Notes: generated by a model not told the origin, from the sequence alone. Positions 1-11,533 are shown, counted from the stretch's first letter. The stretch is 64,000 nucleotides of DNA from Nematostella vectensis (GCF_932526225.1 NC_064047.1:3779501-3843500); one strand, 5' to 3'. Numbers and translations are program-made.

Positions 1-82
1 AGATATTACACAAATCATCACATTTGAGTTGCCTGCTAACTTCACCGAGTTGCCTGCTGAGTTGCCTGCCAGCTTCTCTATG
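1..82. other. Unique left edge with short direct repeats
   Basis: This stretch is not found in the matching place of copy B, whose homology to the window start begins at base 83 (matching 55183). It contains three close copies of a GAGTTGCCTGC-like 11-mer. It is either the left breakpoint of the segmental duplication or a small insertion; the window edge prevents a decision. Confidence 0.4.
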
Positions 83-270
83 GTGTTTTACTGACCATTA
101 CGCTTTGACTATCACATTTTCACGGGTTAATGAAAACCACACTACATATTCAAAACAGTATTAACAACCGGTCCAGTGAAGTTCTTCTTATAGAGTCTTT
201 ATGTTATTATGTAAAAACGTCATTTTTAGAAAGTGTCTAAAAGATGACTATATTGATTCTTTATAAACAG

Positions 271-3200
271 GGGGCAACTGCTTTGGTCAATGGCATCTTG
301 GAGCTTTTCACAGATGTAGCATACAAGAATTCAAACTGGAGTGAAATTGAACTTTGCATTTCAAGGTATAACCGAAATACTGTGCCAAATGTTCGTTTTT
401 GTGCCTAGCATCCACTTTTTCGAATAAAACTTCTGGTTCGATAACGGAAAAGTTGATGGGTGTGGAGTTACTCACAGGAGGTGTACGTTTCAGTCCTGTA
501 AAATCCAAAATATAGCTTTTTAATAAGATTTTTCTATTTAGGCCTTATCCATTCACCATTAAGGCGTTTTTTTTTATCACATTCAATTGTCACGCATTGG
601 ATAGTACGTCGTCCTCTCTGTTCCCCTGGATGGCTCAGCATCTCCGTGTGATAGCCCCTGTCAAGCAAGTACCGTCAAGCATCCTACTATCTACTTCCGA
701 GAAAACGTTCAATAAGCAGGTAGGTTACATGGCCATATGTTAATAAAATAGAAATAGTTAATTCTGGTAGAATAACACACAGTTGCACGGCCGTATCAGG
801 GGGTGGGGCGCTGGGGCATGTGCACCCCCCCCCCTCCCCCTAACATTTAAAAGAATTAAGAGGAAATAACAAGTAGGGGCATGACAGTACCCCAATCAAC
901 GATTTTTTTTTTCAAAAATGGTAAAAACAAGGCGTTGGCAGTTCTGAAACACAAGAATGGGCAACCTCCTTTTTATTCCATATTAATGATTTGGAGAATA
1001 ATCCACTTTCAATCACTCCGTTTTTTTACATTTAAATCGCCCTAAATAAACTCGCTTCGTTTTTTTGTCAGAATTTTCAGTCTTCTAGTGTCGAGGAAGA
1101 AGACGGTTCCATGTCTCTTCAACAAGATGTGTATGAAGACACGACCCCTCCGTTGGTTGACCTGGCTTTTGATCTAGGCATCCTGGGATTGAAATCTTTC
1201 TCTAGCGAGTCTCGCACGGATGATGACGCGACAGACAAGATGTGTAGTTACATGAGTAACTTTTGTGAGCTTGTTAACTACATAGGTCAAAAGAGATGGT
1301 CAAAGAATTGGGAACGCACAAGGGAAAACGTCAAAGAGCGGCGAAGGTTGGCAAGACGAAGAGGTTGGCGCTGTGTAAAGAACGGTGCCGTTGGTGAGTC
1401 ATTTTAAGATGCAATCAACAATCGACTACGTCCAAGAAAATCAAAGGCACAAAAAGGATCTGTTCCGCAAAATATCTGTTCCGCAGCCCGTTTATTTAGC
1501 TGGCTGGGAAGATGTTAGCCCCCTCGGATGCCGGGAAAAATTTGAAGAGTCGAACTAGTTGTGCTGAAAATAATTTTTGAGGCGCTGGAGCGGGTGCTTG
1601 AGAAAAAATTGCCCCGATCGGTTATACTGGCAATTATTCATGTGCTTAAATGCTTAAACCACTGCTGGCTGGGAAAAAAAATCCTCACAAATGCTGGCTG
1701 GGAAAAAAAAAGAAATGGTCCCAAGGAACAGATAACTTTTTTTTCCCAGCAACTTTCAAAATGGGTATTTTCGGCATCAGAACATATGCAAACGATGAAA
1801 TATGCCAGTTTAACCTTTTTCGGGAAGGGGGGGGGGGGGGGGGGGGGTCGTTGTATGCCCTCGGAAAAATCCAAATTGTGCCTTTTTAAGAGATGCGCTG
1901 TGTAAGCGAACGACTCAATGGGTTGGGTCACCCCGCAGTCACGCAGCAACGAATTTAATGTGGAAAAAAGCGAATCAAAGGTTTTTAGGAAAAATATTAA
2001 TACTGTACATTCAAGGGCTTCTTTATTTGACTTTTAATTAACTTCTTTTTATATGGCGCTGGTATCTCGTGTTTTATTTCGATTGTTATTCATTCTTCAG
2101 CTTCAACCGCGTTTTGGCGGTCAAACTCCGAGCTCGGGAGTGCGTACCTCTCTCCGTTTGTTGACGCATTGATAGAAGCCGTGTGCGACCCAATGCTGCT
2201 TGACCAGTGCTTGCGAGAGGTATGTATAGGGACGAACCTAGCCTCCACAGGCATCTCAAAGACCAGAAAAAGAAAAAAAAAGGATTGGGTTTCCTGTGGC
2301 AAAAAGACGGAAGTGACAAACCGGTGTGGCAAAAAAACGGAAGTGACAAACCGCAATTTCGCCACAGGTAACCCATTCTTTCCGTCCTTTTCATTATGAG
2401 TTGCCTGCGGAGGAGGCTAGGACGAACAAAACAAGGCTGTAATTATTGCTACTTGATACACTCTTTTTGTTTTATAAGAACCTTTTCTATGTGAACTCCA
2501 AGCCTGAGTTTTCAACAAATTCTAAGAACTTGCTAAGAACATGTTAAAGCTTTGATATAGCAGCAAAAAAGGTTTTGTTAGTCCGATGCGCTCTTAAAAT
2601 GACTAGTCAAATTTTGTTCACAATAACAACCTATTGATAACTTCGTGTAATTCTCTTTTTTATCTTTTTATATACACTGATATGTTAATGTCCATTCCAT
2701 GTCAAGGATTCTGTATGCTTAGAAAAACAAAAACATGTTCTGCTTTATTTATCACGGTTTCTTATTAGCTTAAGTAATGTTCATTTTGTTATTGCTTCAG
2801 GTATGTACTAGTCTGTATTCGGAACACAATAAACGAAGCTGGGGAGATTTCAAGGCCTGGTTCCAAGTCAGTCGTGCTGTTGATTGCTACTCTTCACTCA
2901 GCAAGCTGCTCGTAAAGTAAGTAATAACGCGCGGCCTGCAATCACCGATTTAACCGACCTAACAGGTCAGCTTCTTTATTGTATCAGTGTGTGGGGTAAC
3001 TGTTCTAAAACACTCTTATTACAACTTTTACTAATCCAAAAGCGCGCTGCTAGAATTATCCTGTCTGCGGACTTCTCTGCTCCCCCCGTTGATCTTTTTC
3101 AAGATATCAAATGGTTGCCTACTTTTGACTTGATAAAGCTTCGGAAATTACATGTATTGTATTGTAACAAATCCGGGCCTCACTCTAAGTGGTTGTTTCA

Positions 3201-4059
3201 CCAACAAAGGTGATATAATTTATGGCTTAACTCGTGAATGCTTGCAAACCATTTACTAGTTATTTGGGGGACTCAACCCTCATGGAATACTTTTCTAACA
3301 AATCTACCATATACATATACTTGTTACAGTCGTTATGAACTCGTTAAAGCCGCATTGTCACCAGTTTACTTCCGGTCGATTACGTAACAATCTCCGATGA
3401 TTTTTAACGGAAAACGCGAAAAATATTTCAATATTTTGAAAGCATTGTGTCTATTGCAAGTTTCTTCGAGGATTTGATTGATAATTTAGAGCGGATGGCA
3501 TGTTAAATATCTCGGATTCTAATTTGTCTTTTAACGATTGAGGTTTTCGTTGGACCTCCGGAAGTGAACTGGGTACCTTATTATGCAGAAGAGCCTGAAT
3601 CTCTTTCCTCCCTTTTTTATAAAAGTCAAGAATGTAGAGCCATTTTAAATAATAATAATACTGGCTAAACGCATATATTCCGTATGTTTTTTTTTTTTTG
3701 CTTTTGTTTTTTGTTAAAATTGTTCACTATGCACTTTGATTGACTTTTTTTTTCCTTTACGTTTTTCGTTTAGGACGATAGAAGCATTCAAAAAACGTGT
3801 CCTTGGCCCGAAGACAAAGGAACTTGTAACTAAGTTCATTAACCAACCGAACAAGCCTCCCCACAGAAACGCGAGTGAGGAGTTCAGTCTCGAATTGAGA
3901 TCTTATCGACCACAGGGGCACAAGTACAGTCTGGTTGAAATCCTAATGGCTGCGAAGGGCGTGATCAATACAAGAGATCCATCCGGTAGCACATATCGAG
4001 AGCTAGTGACTAGCCTAGTGACGCAGGAACCCGGCTTGAAAGATTTCGTCAAGTTCTGA
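271..4059 (+). CDS. ZSWIM-family 3' exons, second gene copy (partial)
   Basis: Six exons with GT-AG borders and matching phases: 271-365, 605-719, 1072-1393, 2101-2219, 2801-2916 and 3774-4059 (TGA). They match the last six exons of the large ZSWIM-like gene at 55375-59043 in order and phase. Differences keep the frame: the second exon lacks two codons (a YF pair), the third has four more codons (an acidic VEEEDG stretch), and the fifth has four more codons. The C-terminal exon encodes a helical segment resembling the end of ZSWIM8. The 5' part would lie outside the window, so this is either the tail of a complete upstream paralogue or a 3' fragment. No stop or frameshift is seen. Identity as a ZSWIM tail rests mainly on the paralogue in the same window. 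Confidence 0.75.
1440..1885. other. Copy A-only intron segment with G-run
   Basis: Relative to copy B (about 56630-56645) this intron holds roughly 420 additional bases. It contains repeated GCTGGCTGGGAAAAAAA-like words and a run of about 20 G near 1828-1847. No coding potential is convincing; overlapping short frames on both strands are repeat noise. Confidence 0.5.
2941..3212 (+). mobile_element. LINE (CR1-like) ORF2 3' fragment, copy A
   Basis: An open stretch encodes a segment like the C-terminal end of non-LTR retrotransposon ORF2 proteins just beyond the reverse transcriptase core, including the recognisable words SVWGNCSKTLL and IQKRAARIIL. It sits in the last intron of the ZSWIM copy, starting at its splice donor, and is a dead 5'-truncated remnant. 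The copy B counterpart has a stop codon inside it. Confidence 0.7.
3344..3571. mobile_element. TTAA foldback element, copy A, right end lost
   Basis: The left end (TTAAAGCCGCATTGTCACC) and body match the complete element at 58327-58580. In copy A the sequence jumps from AAGTGAACTGG directly to GTACCTTATT, so the right terminal repeat has been deleted. No coding content; it lies in the last intron of the ZSWIM copy. Confidence 0.7.
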
Positions 4060-4357
4060 GTCACGATTTCTAGATAGCGATCAGTGATGGCGGTAGTTGG
4101 GGAGGTGGGTGGGGATTAGTGGGGGGATGGGGTTGGGCCAAGACCCCCCACCCCACCCCACACAACCTCTTACTAATCAGCAGTATTGCTGTGTTTATCA
4201 AGGGTTGTCATTCAGATCCCGCGACTAAAAAGAAAAACTAGCCTCGTATTTAAGGTATGTAGTCTGTAGACACACTCTAGGTAGTGCGTATCTAGTTTGG
4301 TGGGTCCTTTTTGTTAGGATAAGCACATGGTTAACGTTCTGTAACCTGTAAGGGCCA

Positions 4358-4857
4358 GTGTATCCATAGTCCAGACCTGGGACTCTCTTTGCGCTCGACA
4401 TTCTGGCTCGCGTGAAAGAGGGTCCAGTATTTAATGCATGCGCATGCGCGAAAATACACCGCATATAAATACACCGCATATATGCGGTGTGGCCTGGTTG
4501 CTTAGTTCAAGATGGCTGCGAAAGGGAAGAGCGAGGGTGTATTTCAGAAATAATACGCTGATTTTGGTCGTGGGTAAATACTTGATTGTCAGTCTTTTCT
4601 GAGAACAGGACAGATGATAATTAGAGTCTGGAAAATTATCAATCAAAGAGCTTTTCCGTTTTCGTTATTTTAAAGCGCGGGAATCGACCCTCCTTAGGCA
4701 CGTTCGTTATTGCGCGCGCTCGTATTTCAACTTTTGCCGTGAAGATCGCTGATTGGTACATGTTCGCGCATGCGCATGCAATAAATACTGGACCCTCTTT
4801 CACGCGAGCCAGAATGTCGAGCGCAAAAAGAGTCCCAGGTCTGGACTAGTTTATCCA
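4358..4857. repeat. Foldback element with NRF1-like ends, copy A
   Basis: Two inverted arms of about 95 bp (4358-4452 and 4762-4857) are nearly identical when one is reverse-complemented; their inner ends carry GCATGCGCATGCGC, which contains the NRF1 consensus palindrome. Between the arms are a perfect palindrome (CACCGCATATATGCGGTG), tandemly extended by 15 bp in this copy, and an AAGATGGCTGCG word resembling a YY1 site. It may be a MITE or an inverted duplication of a promoter. Copy B carries the same structure at 59351-59834. Confidence 0.65.
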
Positions 4858-5154
4858 ACGCATGAATACTTTTCGATTAACATATCTAAGTATAGTCATA
4901 GTTTGATAAAAAGAAACGTTGCAGTGAAACTTATATATCACCTCTAAGGTCGGTGAGGTTAGTTAAGTCAGAAACAGTAATGTTCAGGGTTCATATATAA
5001 GTAGTTACTTGAATGAATTGTTATTGAGCTGTCATTTTCTCTATTACTATTTTGAATTTTTAGATTTTTTATCACATTAATAACTTGCTTTTACCACAAA
5101 CCCACATATCCAGTATTCAGTGGTTGTAAATAATGGAATAAAATTTCCTGCAAA

Positions 5155-5372
5155 ATCTGGAAATTGTCTTGAAATTGCCCATATCCCACTTCACTAAACC
5201 CCACCCATGATGCATTGCAGTACTATAGCTGACATCCTGTAAACATGCAAAATAATCTACATATTACAGGGGTGGCGTGGGGCACTGTGAGCACGTGTTC
5301 CCCCTCCTCAGTATTTTCCAAAAATATAAGGAGATGACCAGTAGGTACATGGCTGTACCCGGATATTTCTTA
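5155..5372. other. Copy A-only 220-bp segment
   Basis: Copy B goes from CCTGCAAAAAA straight to TTTCTTAATGTTTCTGG (near 60130), whereas copy A has about 220 extra bases here. No terminal repeats or coding sequence were recognised, so insertion in A and deletion in B are both possible. Confidence 0.5.
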
Positions 5373-5607
5373 ATATTTCTGGATCGTGCCCAGCCCCCAA
5401 AATAGTATTTTTCCCCGCGAACAGCTATCAGGGAACTGAGATCTATAGGTAGAAATGATGGTATAACTCTATGGTAATGTGACAATTTCACGTGTCCTCA
5501 GTAAAATAGTAACATATTTATATACCTGAGCACTATTCGAGAATGCTTATAGACTGTCTTAGCCCCTCCGTTGGCGAACGTCAGTAAAAATAAGAAGAAA
5601 ATCGGCC

Positions 5608-5687
5608 CTAGCCTATGTACAGCGCTAACTACCCTGACAACAGGCATTGTTGCTAGGTTAGTTAGCGGTTGTACACAGGCTAAATAG
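5608..5687. repeat. 80-bp hairpin, copy A
   Basis: An imperfect palindrome: the left arm CTAGCCTATGTACAGCGCTA pairs with the right arm ending GGTTGTACACAGGCTAAATAG. The same hairpin is at 60391-60470 in copy B. It is probably a small foldback element; a transcribed structure is possible but unsupported. Confidence 0.6.
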
Positions 5688-7823
5688 GACCGTGACGCGC
5701 GCGGTTCCAGCTCACTACAGGTATGTTTTCGCATAAGTTAATCGCTCTAATCGCCACACGGGGAGAACCACCAAAAGAAGGGGGTCCCCACCCCTGTGGC
5801 GCGACAAACCTATGGCCTGTGGTGACCTGGGACCGGCGCGCGCAACACGCGTATTCTCATTTTTACTGACGCTCGCCAAAGGAGGGGCTGCAAGTAGTCT
5901 AGAATGCTAAAATATTTGTTAAACCCTGCCAGTTAAACTCAAATCTACAGTAGTTTCATTTTCGCGTTGTTCACTTACTCTGTTAGACGGCTACTGGAAT
6001 ACACTTTGCGGACCTGCCCCATTATTCGGTGTACAAAGAATGCAGTTAGCACCCTCCCCCCACCCCCCCCCCCCCCCCCACCTCGTCTTCCAAACCCCTC
6101 CCTCATGTTTGTGTTCCTTGTCTCGCCAATATGCAGGAAAGAAGAAAATTTTCATTTGCGTGCAATTATATTTTGGAACTTTTCAACTTGGCCTTACTTG
6201 CCTTCAAATAGCCTACGTACGTGTTACACCGAGAGCAGATCGGTCTTGATAGCCGTCCTAGTGTTTTTCTCTTTCGTCGGCAGCCATGGAAACCCTGAAT
6301 TGTAGTATCATTAACCAATGTCTAGGTGGTGAGTTTAATGAAGAATCTTTCAGCTGTCACATTAATGGGTAATCAAAGAATCATTAAAAGTATTTGACAT
6401 CTGCTAGAACCAAACTGAAAAGACTCAAGAGCGATGCTGGAGGGTAAAAATCTGCGGTATTTTACCTTTTACACTGCGGTTTTTAATATTCTGCGAACTT
6501 TCGTCAACAATTCCCAACTGCTCAGTGGAATTACATTTAATACTTTTTGATTGGCCAGCGCGGAGAGGTGGTGTTAGGGGAAGCCATTTCATTGCTGGCA
6601 AATAAAAATGCTCAAGGATTTTGAATGAAGGAAACTAGAATGCAATTAATCGTCCCGAGAGCTCACAACATAATTGATGGTATAATGCTTTCTCTGAAAT
6701 AAGTGTGCAAAAGAGACAAATGTCCTGCTTAAAAAATAACTTAACAGCATTAATTCAGACAAAAAAAAAACGAGAAAAGATAGGATACTCGCTTTACTTG
6801 CGCAATTTAGTAAACCGTTGATATTTTTTTTAACGACACGTCCCTAAATCAAGCTCAATCAAATCTAATATTTTTTGTTTACTTGGTGGCCGTGGAGACA
6901 AAAAGGGACTGGGGAGATTCGAAATCAAAGGAACACCCAAAAGGAAGACCAGAAAACAGTGTTGGGTTCTCTGTCCTCTGAGGGAGCGCACATAGCGCTT
7001 TGTTTCGAAGCCACGGACAAAGGGCACCGCTCAAAACAATTCAAACTATATTAAAACCGTCAAGGTGAGTTCCCTGACTGATATTACGCCTGTAGTGTGT
7101 TATTGGCTGCGCGTTACGATAACATTAAAGATACGTTTGCTATTTCTAAGCTTTTATGTTATACTCAGATTTGATCTTATGGATATTGGGTATTGTCAGT
7201 GCCTGCTTGATTTGACAGGGTCAACATCGTCTTATCTACCAGTCTACCTGAGAGGATTTCAACACATTTTAATTCTTCAACTGATAAAGATGAATTGCTC
7301 ACGAATCGAAATTGGATAATGAATTGATGTTGAATGATCATTTGCTGAGTAGTAGATTACCCCATTAGAATCCCCTTGAAAACATCTCATTCAATCAAAT
7401 ATTCAAGGAGTGAGGTAAATGGATTAGAAGACTGATAAAGATTGTGCTACCTCATTAATTAACAGAGGCTACGAATATTCAAGAGGGGGATCCTCCAGGC
7501 AATCCAAATCCTATGTGCTGTGAGAAGTTTACAGCTGGCGAAACTTTATATGGTTGAGAAAGACAGGCTGTGGAAATCCTTAAAAATCCAAGAAAAAACA
7601 GATTGTTTGTAAAATAAGAAGGGAAAAAAGCATTGTTTCATGCTGATTCTGTTCTAATGCGTCACACTGCATGTCTGAAGTTTACGGCTGAATCCCTTCG
7701 TTCGTCATTGAAAACTTCAAGCTGTGGCTACACGATTACGGATCCGCGTAAGAGGCAACCCAACGGCAAATGCACGCTGGCATGTCAAAAATGCCAAAAA
7801 GGCCAATAAAACACAACATGATT

Positions 7824-7946
7824 TGTAATGTATTTGAGAAAAACCTTAGGATCAAAACGAATAAACAGTAATGGCGGACTCTCGTTGTTTATTGCTATTA
7901 CCCAGAAAACCTTGCGGTCATACAAACAGGAATCCCAAACATTACA
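7824..7946 (-). repeat. 3' LTR of the gypsy element
   Basis: A 123-bp terminal repeat matching 12180-12302 without a visible difference. Read on the minus strand it starts TGTAATGTTTGGG and contains an AATAAA polyadenylation signal. It is unusually short for a gypsy LTR. Confidence 0.95.
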
Positions 7947-8131
7947 TACTGCCCCACCCAAGTTTACAACTAAAAGATACTTGCTTGCTGAGGCCAGTAA
8001 AACTATCAAATTTATACACACAACATGTCAATAAGTAAAAAACAACAACAATGTCCATGACAAGTTCTTGACAAGTTGTCAATCCATCAGATCCGGAAAA
8101 ATGTACACAGTGTGTGATATGCTGCTTAAAA

Positions 8132-11100
8132 TTAACATACATAGTCTTTGAAGTGAGTAGGTGTGGTTTTGATTCGAGTACTTCTTCGCAGAGTACTTGC
8201 AGGTTCAGAAGCTGGAAGCTCTGTCTTCTTCGGTTCCAATGAAGGTTCTGGAACTGTGATCTCAGGTTCCTTAAATTCCTCTGGAATCTGCTTGGGTACA
8301 GTTGTTTGCATTGGAACTTGGGCCAATTCTGTTGAACTCTGAAGATCATTGGCGACTGTGGGTGTGCTTGTCCTCAGGCGAAGATGGTCAACATGTCGTC
8401 GAAACACTCCACCTGAACTGAGTTGAACGACATACGAAACCGGTCCTGACTGTTGAATAATTGTTCCACATAACCACTTTGGACCATATGAAAAATTCTT
8501 GACAAATACTGGGTCATTCACTTGAAATTCTCTGAGTGGCACTAGATTGTCGTGTTGTTTCTTCTGTGCGAGCTGTTTATCTTCTACACGAGTGCGAATT
8601 GTGTCCTGACTAAGGGGGTTTACCAGGTCCAAGCGCGTCTTCAGCTTCCGGTTCATTAATAGCTCACCAGGTGTTTTACCAGTGGTTGCATGAGGTGTGG
8701 TACGATAGCTTAGTAGAAATCTGCTTAACTTCGTGTCTAAGTTTTCCTTTTCCCCTCCCATCTTCTTCATTGTTTCCTTGAAAGTGCGAACATATCTTTC
8801 AGCAAATCCATTGGATGCTGGGTGTTTAGGTGCTGAAGTGATGTGTTTTATGCCATTCTCAGACATAAAAAGGGCAAATTCTTCACCTATGAAGGCAGTT
8901 GCATTATCAGATACAATGATATCAGGCAGTCCATGTACTGAGAAGCATTCTCTTAACTTCTGGATGGTTACTGCAGCAGTACTGGAGTTTGTCTTGAATA
9001 CCTCGATCCACTTACTATAGGCATCACCGATCACCAGGAACATGTGTCCTTCGAAAGGTCCTGCATAGTCAATATGTATGCGAGACCAAGGTCTAGACGG
9101 CCACTCCCACGGATGTAGGGGTGCAGTAGAAGGTGCCTTAGCATTACTTTGGCAGCTTGTGCAATCTTTCACCTTTTGCTCAATATCCGCGTCCAGGCCA
9201 GGCCACCAGAAATAGCTTCGGGCTAACATTTTCATGCGAACCATTCCAGGATGTCCATCATGTAGTTCCTGAAGAAGCTTGACTCTTCCTTGAGGAGGAA
9301 TGACTACGCGAGAGCCCCAGAGTAGACAGCCATCCTGACAGCTAAGTTGGTGCTTTCTATAAGAGTAGGGCTTGAACTCAATGCGATCATTTGAATTGGG
9401 CCAACCGGACATTACTTGGTGTCGTACTGCACTAAGAATAGGATCTTTTGAGGTCCAACGCTCAATGTCCTTGACTTTAACGGGTGTGTTGACTTCAAGA
9501 TGATTCATTACAAACATAATGTCGCCAGGCACTGGAACATCTCTGGTTTCATTTGGCAATGGCAGCCGGCTCAGGCCATCGGCATTACCATTTTTCTGGC
9601 TTTCTCGATATACTAAAGTGTATGAGTAACCTGACCGGAATACCGCCCACCTCAATATGCGTGGTGAGGCTGAGGTCGGTATTTGTTTAGTTGACTGTAG
9701 CAGACCCAGCAGGGGTTTGTGATCAGTGTAGATGGTAAAACTCCGTCCATATAAGTATGAGTGGAACTTCCTCACCCCGAACATGATGGCTGCTGCCTCT
9801 TTGTCGAGCTGTGAATAGTTCTTTTCGGCTGGGGACAGAGTACGTGAGGCATATGAAATAGGACGTTCAGTCCCATCATCCATCACATGTGAAATAACAC
9901 AACCAAGACCATATGGTGATGCGTCACAAGCAAGGGTTAACTCTCTTTCCAAGCTGTAATGCACTAGAAGTTGTGAAGAGTGAAGTGTGGACTTGGCTTG
10001 GTTCCAAGATTTTTCATGTGCTTCACTCCAGTTCCAAGGTGTGTCTTTGACTAACAGCTGATGTAAAGGAGATAGTATTGTAGTGATGTTAGGTATGTAA
10101 CAAGCGTAATAGTTAAGCATGCCTAAAAAGGCTTGCAGTTCTTTCAGATTAGAAGGTCTCGGTGACTCTTGAATTGCTTTGATTTTCTCGTCAAGGGGAT
10201 GGATACCATCTTTGTCTATGCGGTGTCCCAGGTAAGTGACTTCAGGTGCTTGAAAAATGCACTTCGAACGTTTAAGACGGACGCCAGCTTTGTCCAGACG
10301 TGACAGGACTTCTGTTAGACTTTTGAGATGATCTGCTGATGTCTTCCCGGCAATGAGAATATCATCTATTCGTACTACAACATTCGGAATACCCTGCAGT
10401 AAATTTTCCATTGTGCGTTGGAAAATCCCAGGGGCTGAGGCAATGCCGTAGCACAGTCTATTGTACTCAAATAGGCCTTTATGAGTGGTGATAGTGGTGT
10501 ACTTCTTTGATTCTTCATCTAACTCAAGTTGTTGATAAGCTTGACTCAGATCTAGTTTTGTAAACTGCACTCCACCTCCAAGTTGAGCTAGCAGATCCTC
10601 TGTTTTAGGAATTGGGTAATTGTCAAGTTTGCTAACTTGGTTCAAAGTAACTTTGAAGTCTCCACAAATGCGTATAGACTCATCAGCTTTGACAATGGGC
10701 ACAATGGGTGTTGCCCATTCCGAAAATTGAACTGGACGAATTGTTCCTTCTTCTAACAAACGGTCCAATTCTCTCTCTACCTTCTGACGTCGTGCATATT
10801 CTACCGTGCGAGGTTTGAAGTACTTGGGTTTGGCTTGAGGATCAACGTATATCTTTGCTTTCACTCCTTGAATTGTCCCTAGTCCTTCCTTGAATAAATT
10901 TTCATGTTTCTTTAGCAGGTCAGACACATCAGGGGATACAACTTGAACTAGGAAAATCTCTGGCCATGACAACTTAACATGTTGTAACCAATCTCGTCCA
11001 AAGAGACTGGGCACCTTGCCTTGTACAACTATAACTGGCAAGTGTTCAAAGAAGTCCTTGTACTTGACTTCCACTACAAGCTTTCCTAAAACTGGAATTG

Positions 11101-11533
11101 TCTCCCCGGTGTATGTTTTCAAGGTTAGCTTGGTATCTTGCAGATTGAGAGATGAACCCTCAATGTTCTTCAATTGATCAAAAATGTCCTCTCCGATTAC
11201 TGAAAGTGATGCACCAGTGTCCAGTTCCATTTGAACTTTAAGACCATTTAATTCAACATCTACTACATACGGATTTTGGCGGTTGCCTTGACTGACAGCA
11301 AACAATGGATATATATCTTCATCTTCTATTTCTTTATCAGTATCCAGGACATGAATTGCTGGTTTCCCTTGTTTTGGATGGTGGTTTGAATTTGGCTGGG
11401 TTGTCTCGGACGACTTTTTTGCTTTTTTGAGACATTTGGCAACAATATGTCCTTTCTTTTTACAATAATGGCACGTGGCCTCCTTGAAACGACATTTTGA
11501 CGGGTGGTGATTTTTTCCACAACGATAACACTC
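8132..11533 (-). CDS. pol: Gypsy pol (zinc knuckles, PR, RT, RNase H, IN)
   Basis: The frame runs open from just after the gag stop codon at 11534-11536 to the stop at 8132. It begins with two CCHC-type zinc knuckles (the second a canonical CX2CX4HX4C), so the nucleocapsid motif lies downstream of the gag stop. Counting from base 11305: aspartic protease DTGAS at about 29-33; reverse transcriptase with VRIDD at 311-315, where the usual tyrosine of YxDD is arginine (R312); RNase H with the CDAS acidic site; integrase HHCC zinc domain from about 682; and the DDE core at D746, D800 and E836, with 35 residues between the last two, as in active integrases. The C-terminus has a GPY/F-like module. 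There is no ATG near the start; expression would need readthrough or fusion to gag. The frame is the same as gag's. Confidence 0.93.
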   Translation of the reverse strand, partial: ECYRCGKNHHPSKCRFKEATCHYCKKKGHIVAKCLKKAKKSSETTQPNSNHHPKQGKPAIHVLDTDKEIEDEDIYPLFAVSQGNRQNPYVVDVELNGLKVQMELDTGASLSVIGEDIFDQLKNIEGSSLNLQDTKLTLKTYTGETIPVLGKLVVEVKYKDFFEHLPVIVVQGKVPSLFGRDWLQHVKLSWPEIFLVQVVSPDVSDLLKKHENLFKEGLGTIQGVKAKIYVDPQAKPKYFKPRTVEYARRQKVERELDRLLEEGTIRPVQFSEWATPIVPIVKADESIRICGDFKVTLNQVSKLDNYPIPKTEDLLAQLGGGVQFTKLDLSQAYQQLELDEESKKYTTITTHKGLFEYNRLCYGIASAPGIFQRTMENLLQGIPNVVVRIDDILIAGKTSADHLKSLTEVLSRLDKAGVRLKRSKCIFQAPEVTYLGHRIDKDGIHPLDEKIKAIQESPRPSNLKELQAFLGMLNYYACYIPNITTILSPLHQLLVKDTPWNWSEAHEKSWNQAKSTLHSSQLLVHYSLERELTLACDASPYGLGCVISHVMDDGTERPISYASRTLSPAEKNYSQLDKEAAAIMFGVRKFHSYLYGRSFTIYTDHKPLLGLLQSTKQIPTSASPRILRWAVFRSGYSYTLVYRESQKNGNADGLSRLPLPNETRDVPVPGDIMFVMNHLEVNTPVKVKDIERWTSKDPILSAVRHQVMSGWPNSNDRIEFKPYSYRKHQLSCQDGCLLWGSRVVIPPQGRVKLLQELHDGHPGMVRMKMLARSYFWWPGLDADIEQKVKDCTSCQSNAKAPSTAPLHPWEWPSRPWSRIHIDYAGPFEGHMFLVIGDAYSKWIEVFKTNSSTAAVTIQKLRECFSVHGLPDIIVSDNATAFIGEEFALFMSENGIKHITSAPKHPASNGFAERYVRTFKETMKKMGGEKENLDTKLSRFLLSYRTTPHATTGKTPGELLMNRKLKTRLDLVNPLSQDTIRTRVEDKQLAQKKQHDNLVPLREFQVNDPVFVKNFSYGPKWLCGTIIQQSGPVSYVVQLSSGGVFRRHVDHLRLRTSTPTVANDLQSSTELAQVPMQTTVPKQIPEEFKEPEITVPEPSLEPKKTELPASEPASTLRRSTRIKTTPTHFKDYVC

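Larger units (their letters stand above)
83..7748 (+). repeat. Segmental duplication, copy A (left)
   Basis: Collinear with 55183-62482 in the same orientation: ZSWIM 3' exons, a LINE fragment, a TTAA foldback element, a NRF1-like foldback, an 80-bp hairpin and the flank up to GGATCC near 7743. Homology resumes after the retrotransposon (12303-12487 matches about 63818-64000). Private differences of copy A include about 420 bp extra between roughly 1440 and 1885, about 220 bp extra at 5155-5372, about 75 bp extra near 6745-6830, a 15-bp internal duplication near 4457, and loss of the right end of the TTAA element near 3571. Confidence 0.9.
4060..7748. other. 3' flank of ZSWIM copy A, no confident gene
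   Basis: This region follows the ZSWIM stop codon. It contains a NRF1-like foldback (4358-4857), an 80-bp hairpin (5608-5687), a GC-rich stretch near 5690-5880, a C-run (6062-6079), a strong-Kozak ATG at about 6284 matching the possible GPCR start exon of copy B, and a GTGAGT donor after 7064 matching 61764 of copy B. The downstream GPCR body is missing here. Short open frames are present but none has recognisable family features. Confidence 0.5.

Noticed and set aside
308-508. Minus-strand open frame (KRTPPVSNSTPIN...) present near 35134, 39680, 43941, 47887 and 55412 as well
   Set aside because: It is the complementary strand of the G exon and its downstream intron; conservation comes from the duplicated plus-strand gene.
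1638-1949. Minus-strand open frame with a polyproline run
   Set aside because: The proline run is the complement of a G homopolymer; the frame sits in a copy A-only intron segment and has no family features.
5967-6305. Plus-strand frame with polyproline near 6050
   Set aside because: The proline run is encoded by a C homopolymer whose length differs in copy B, where the frame shifts; not conserved as protein.
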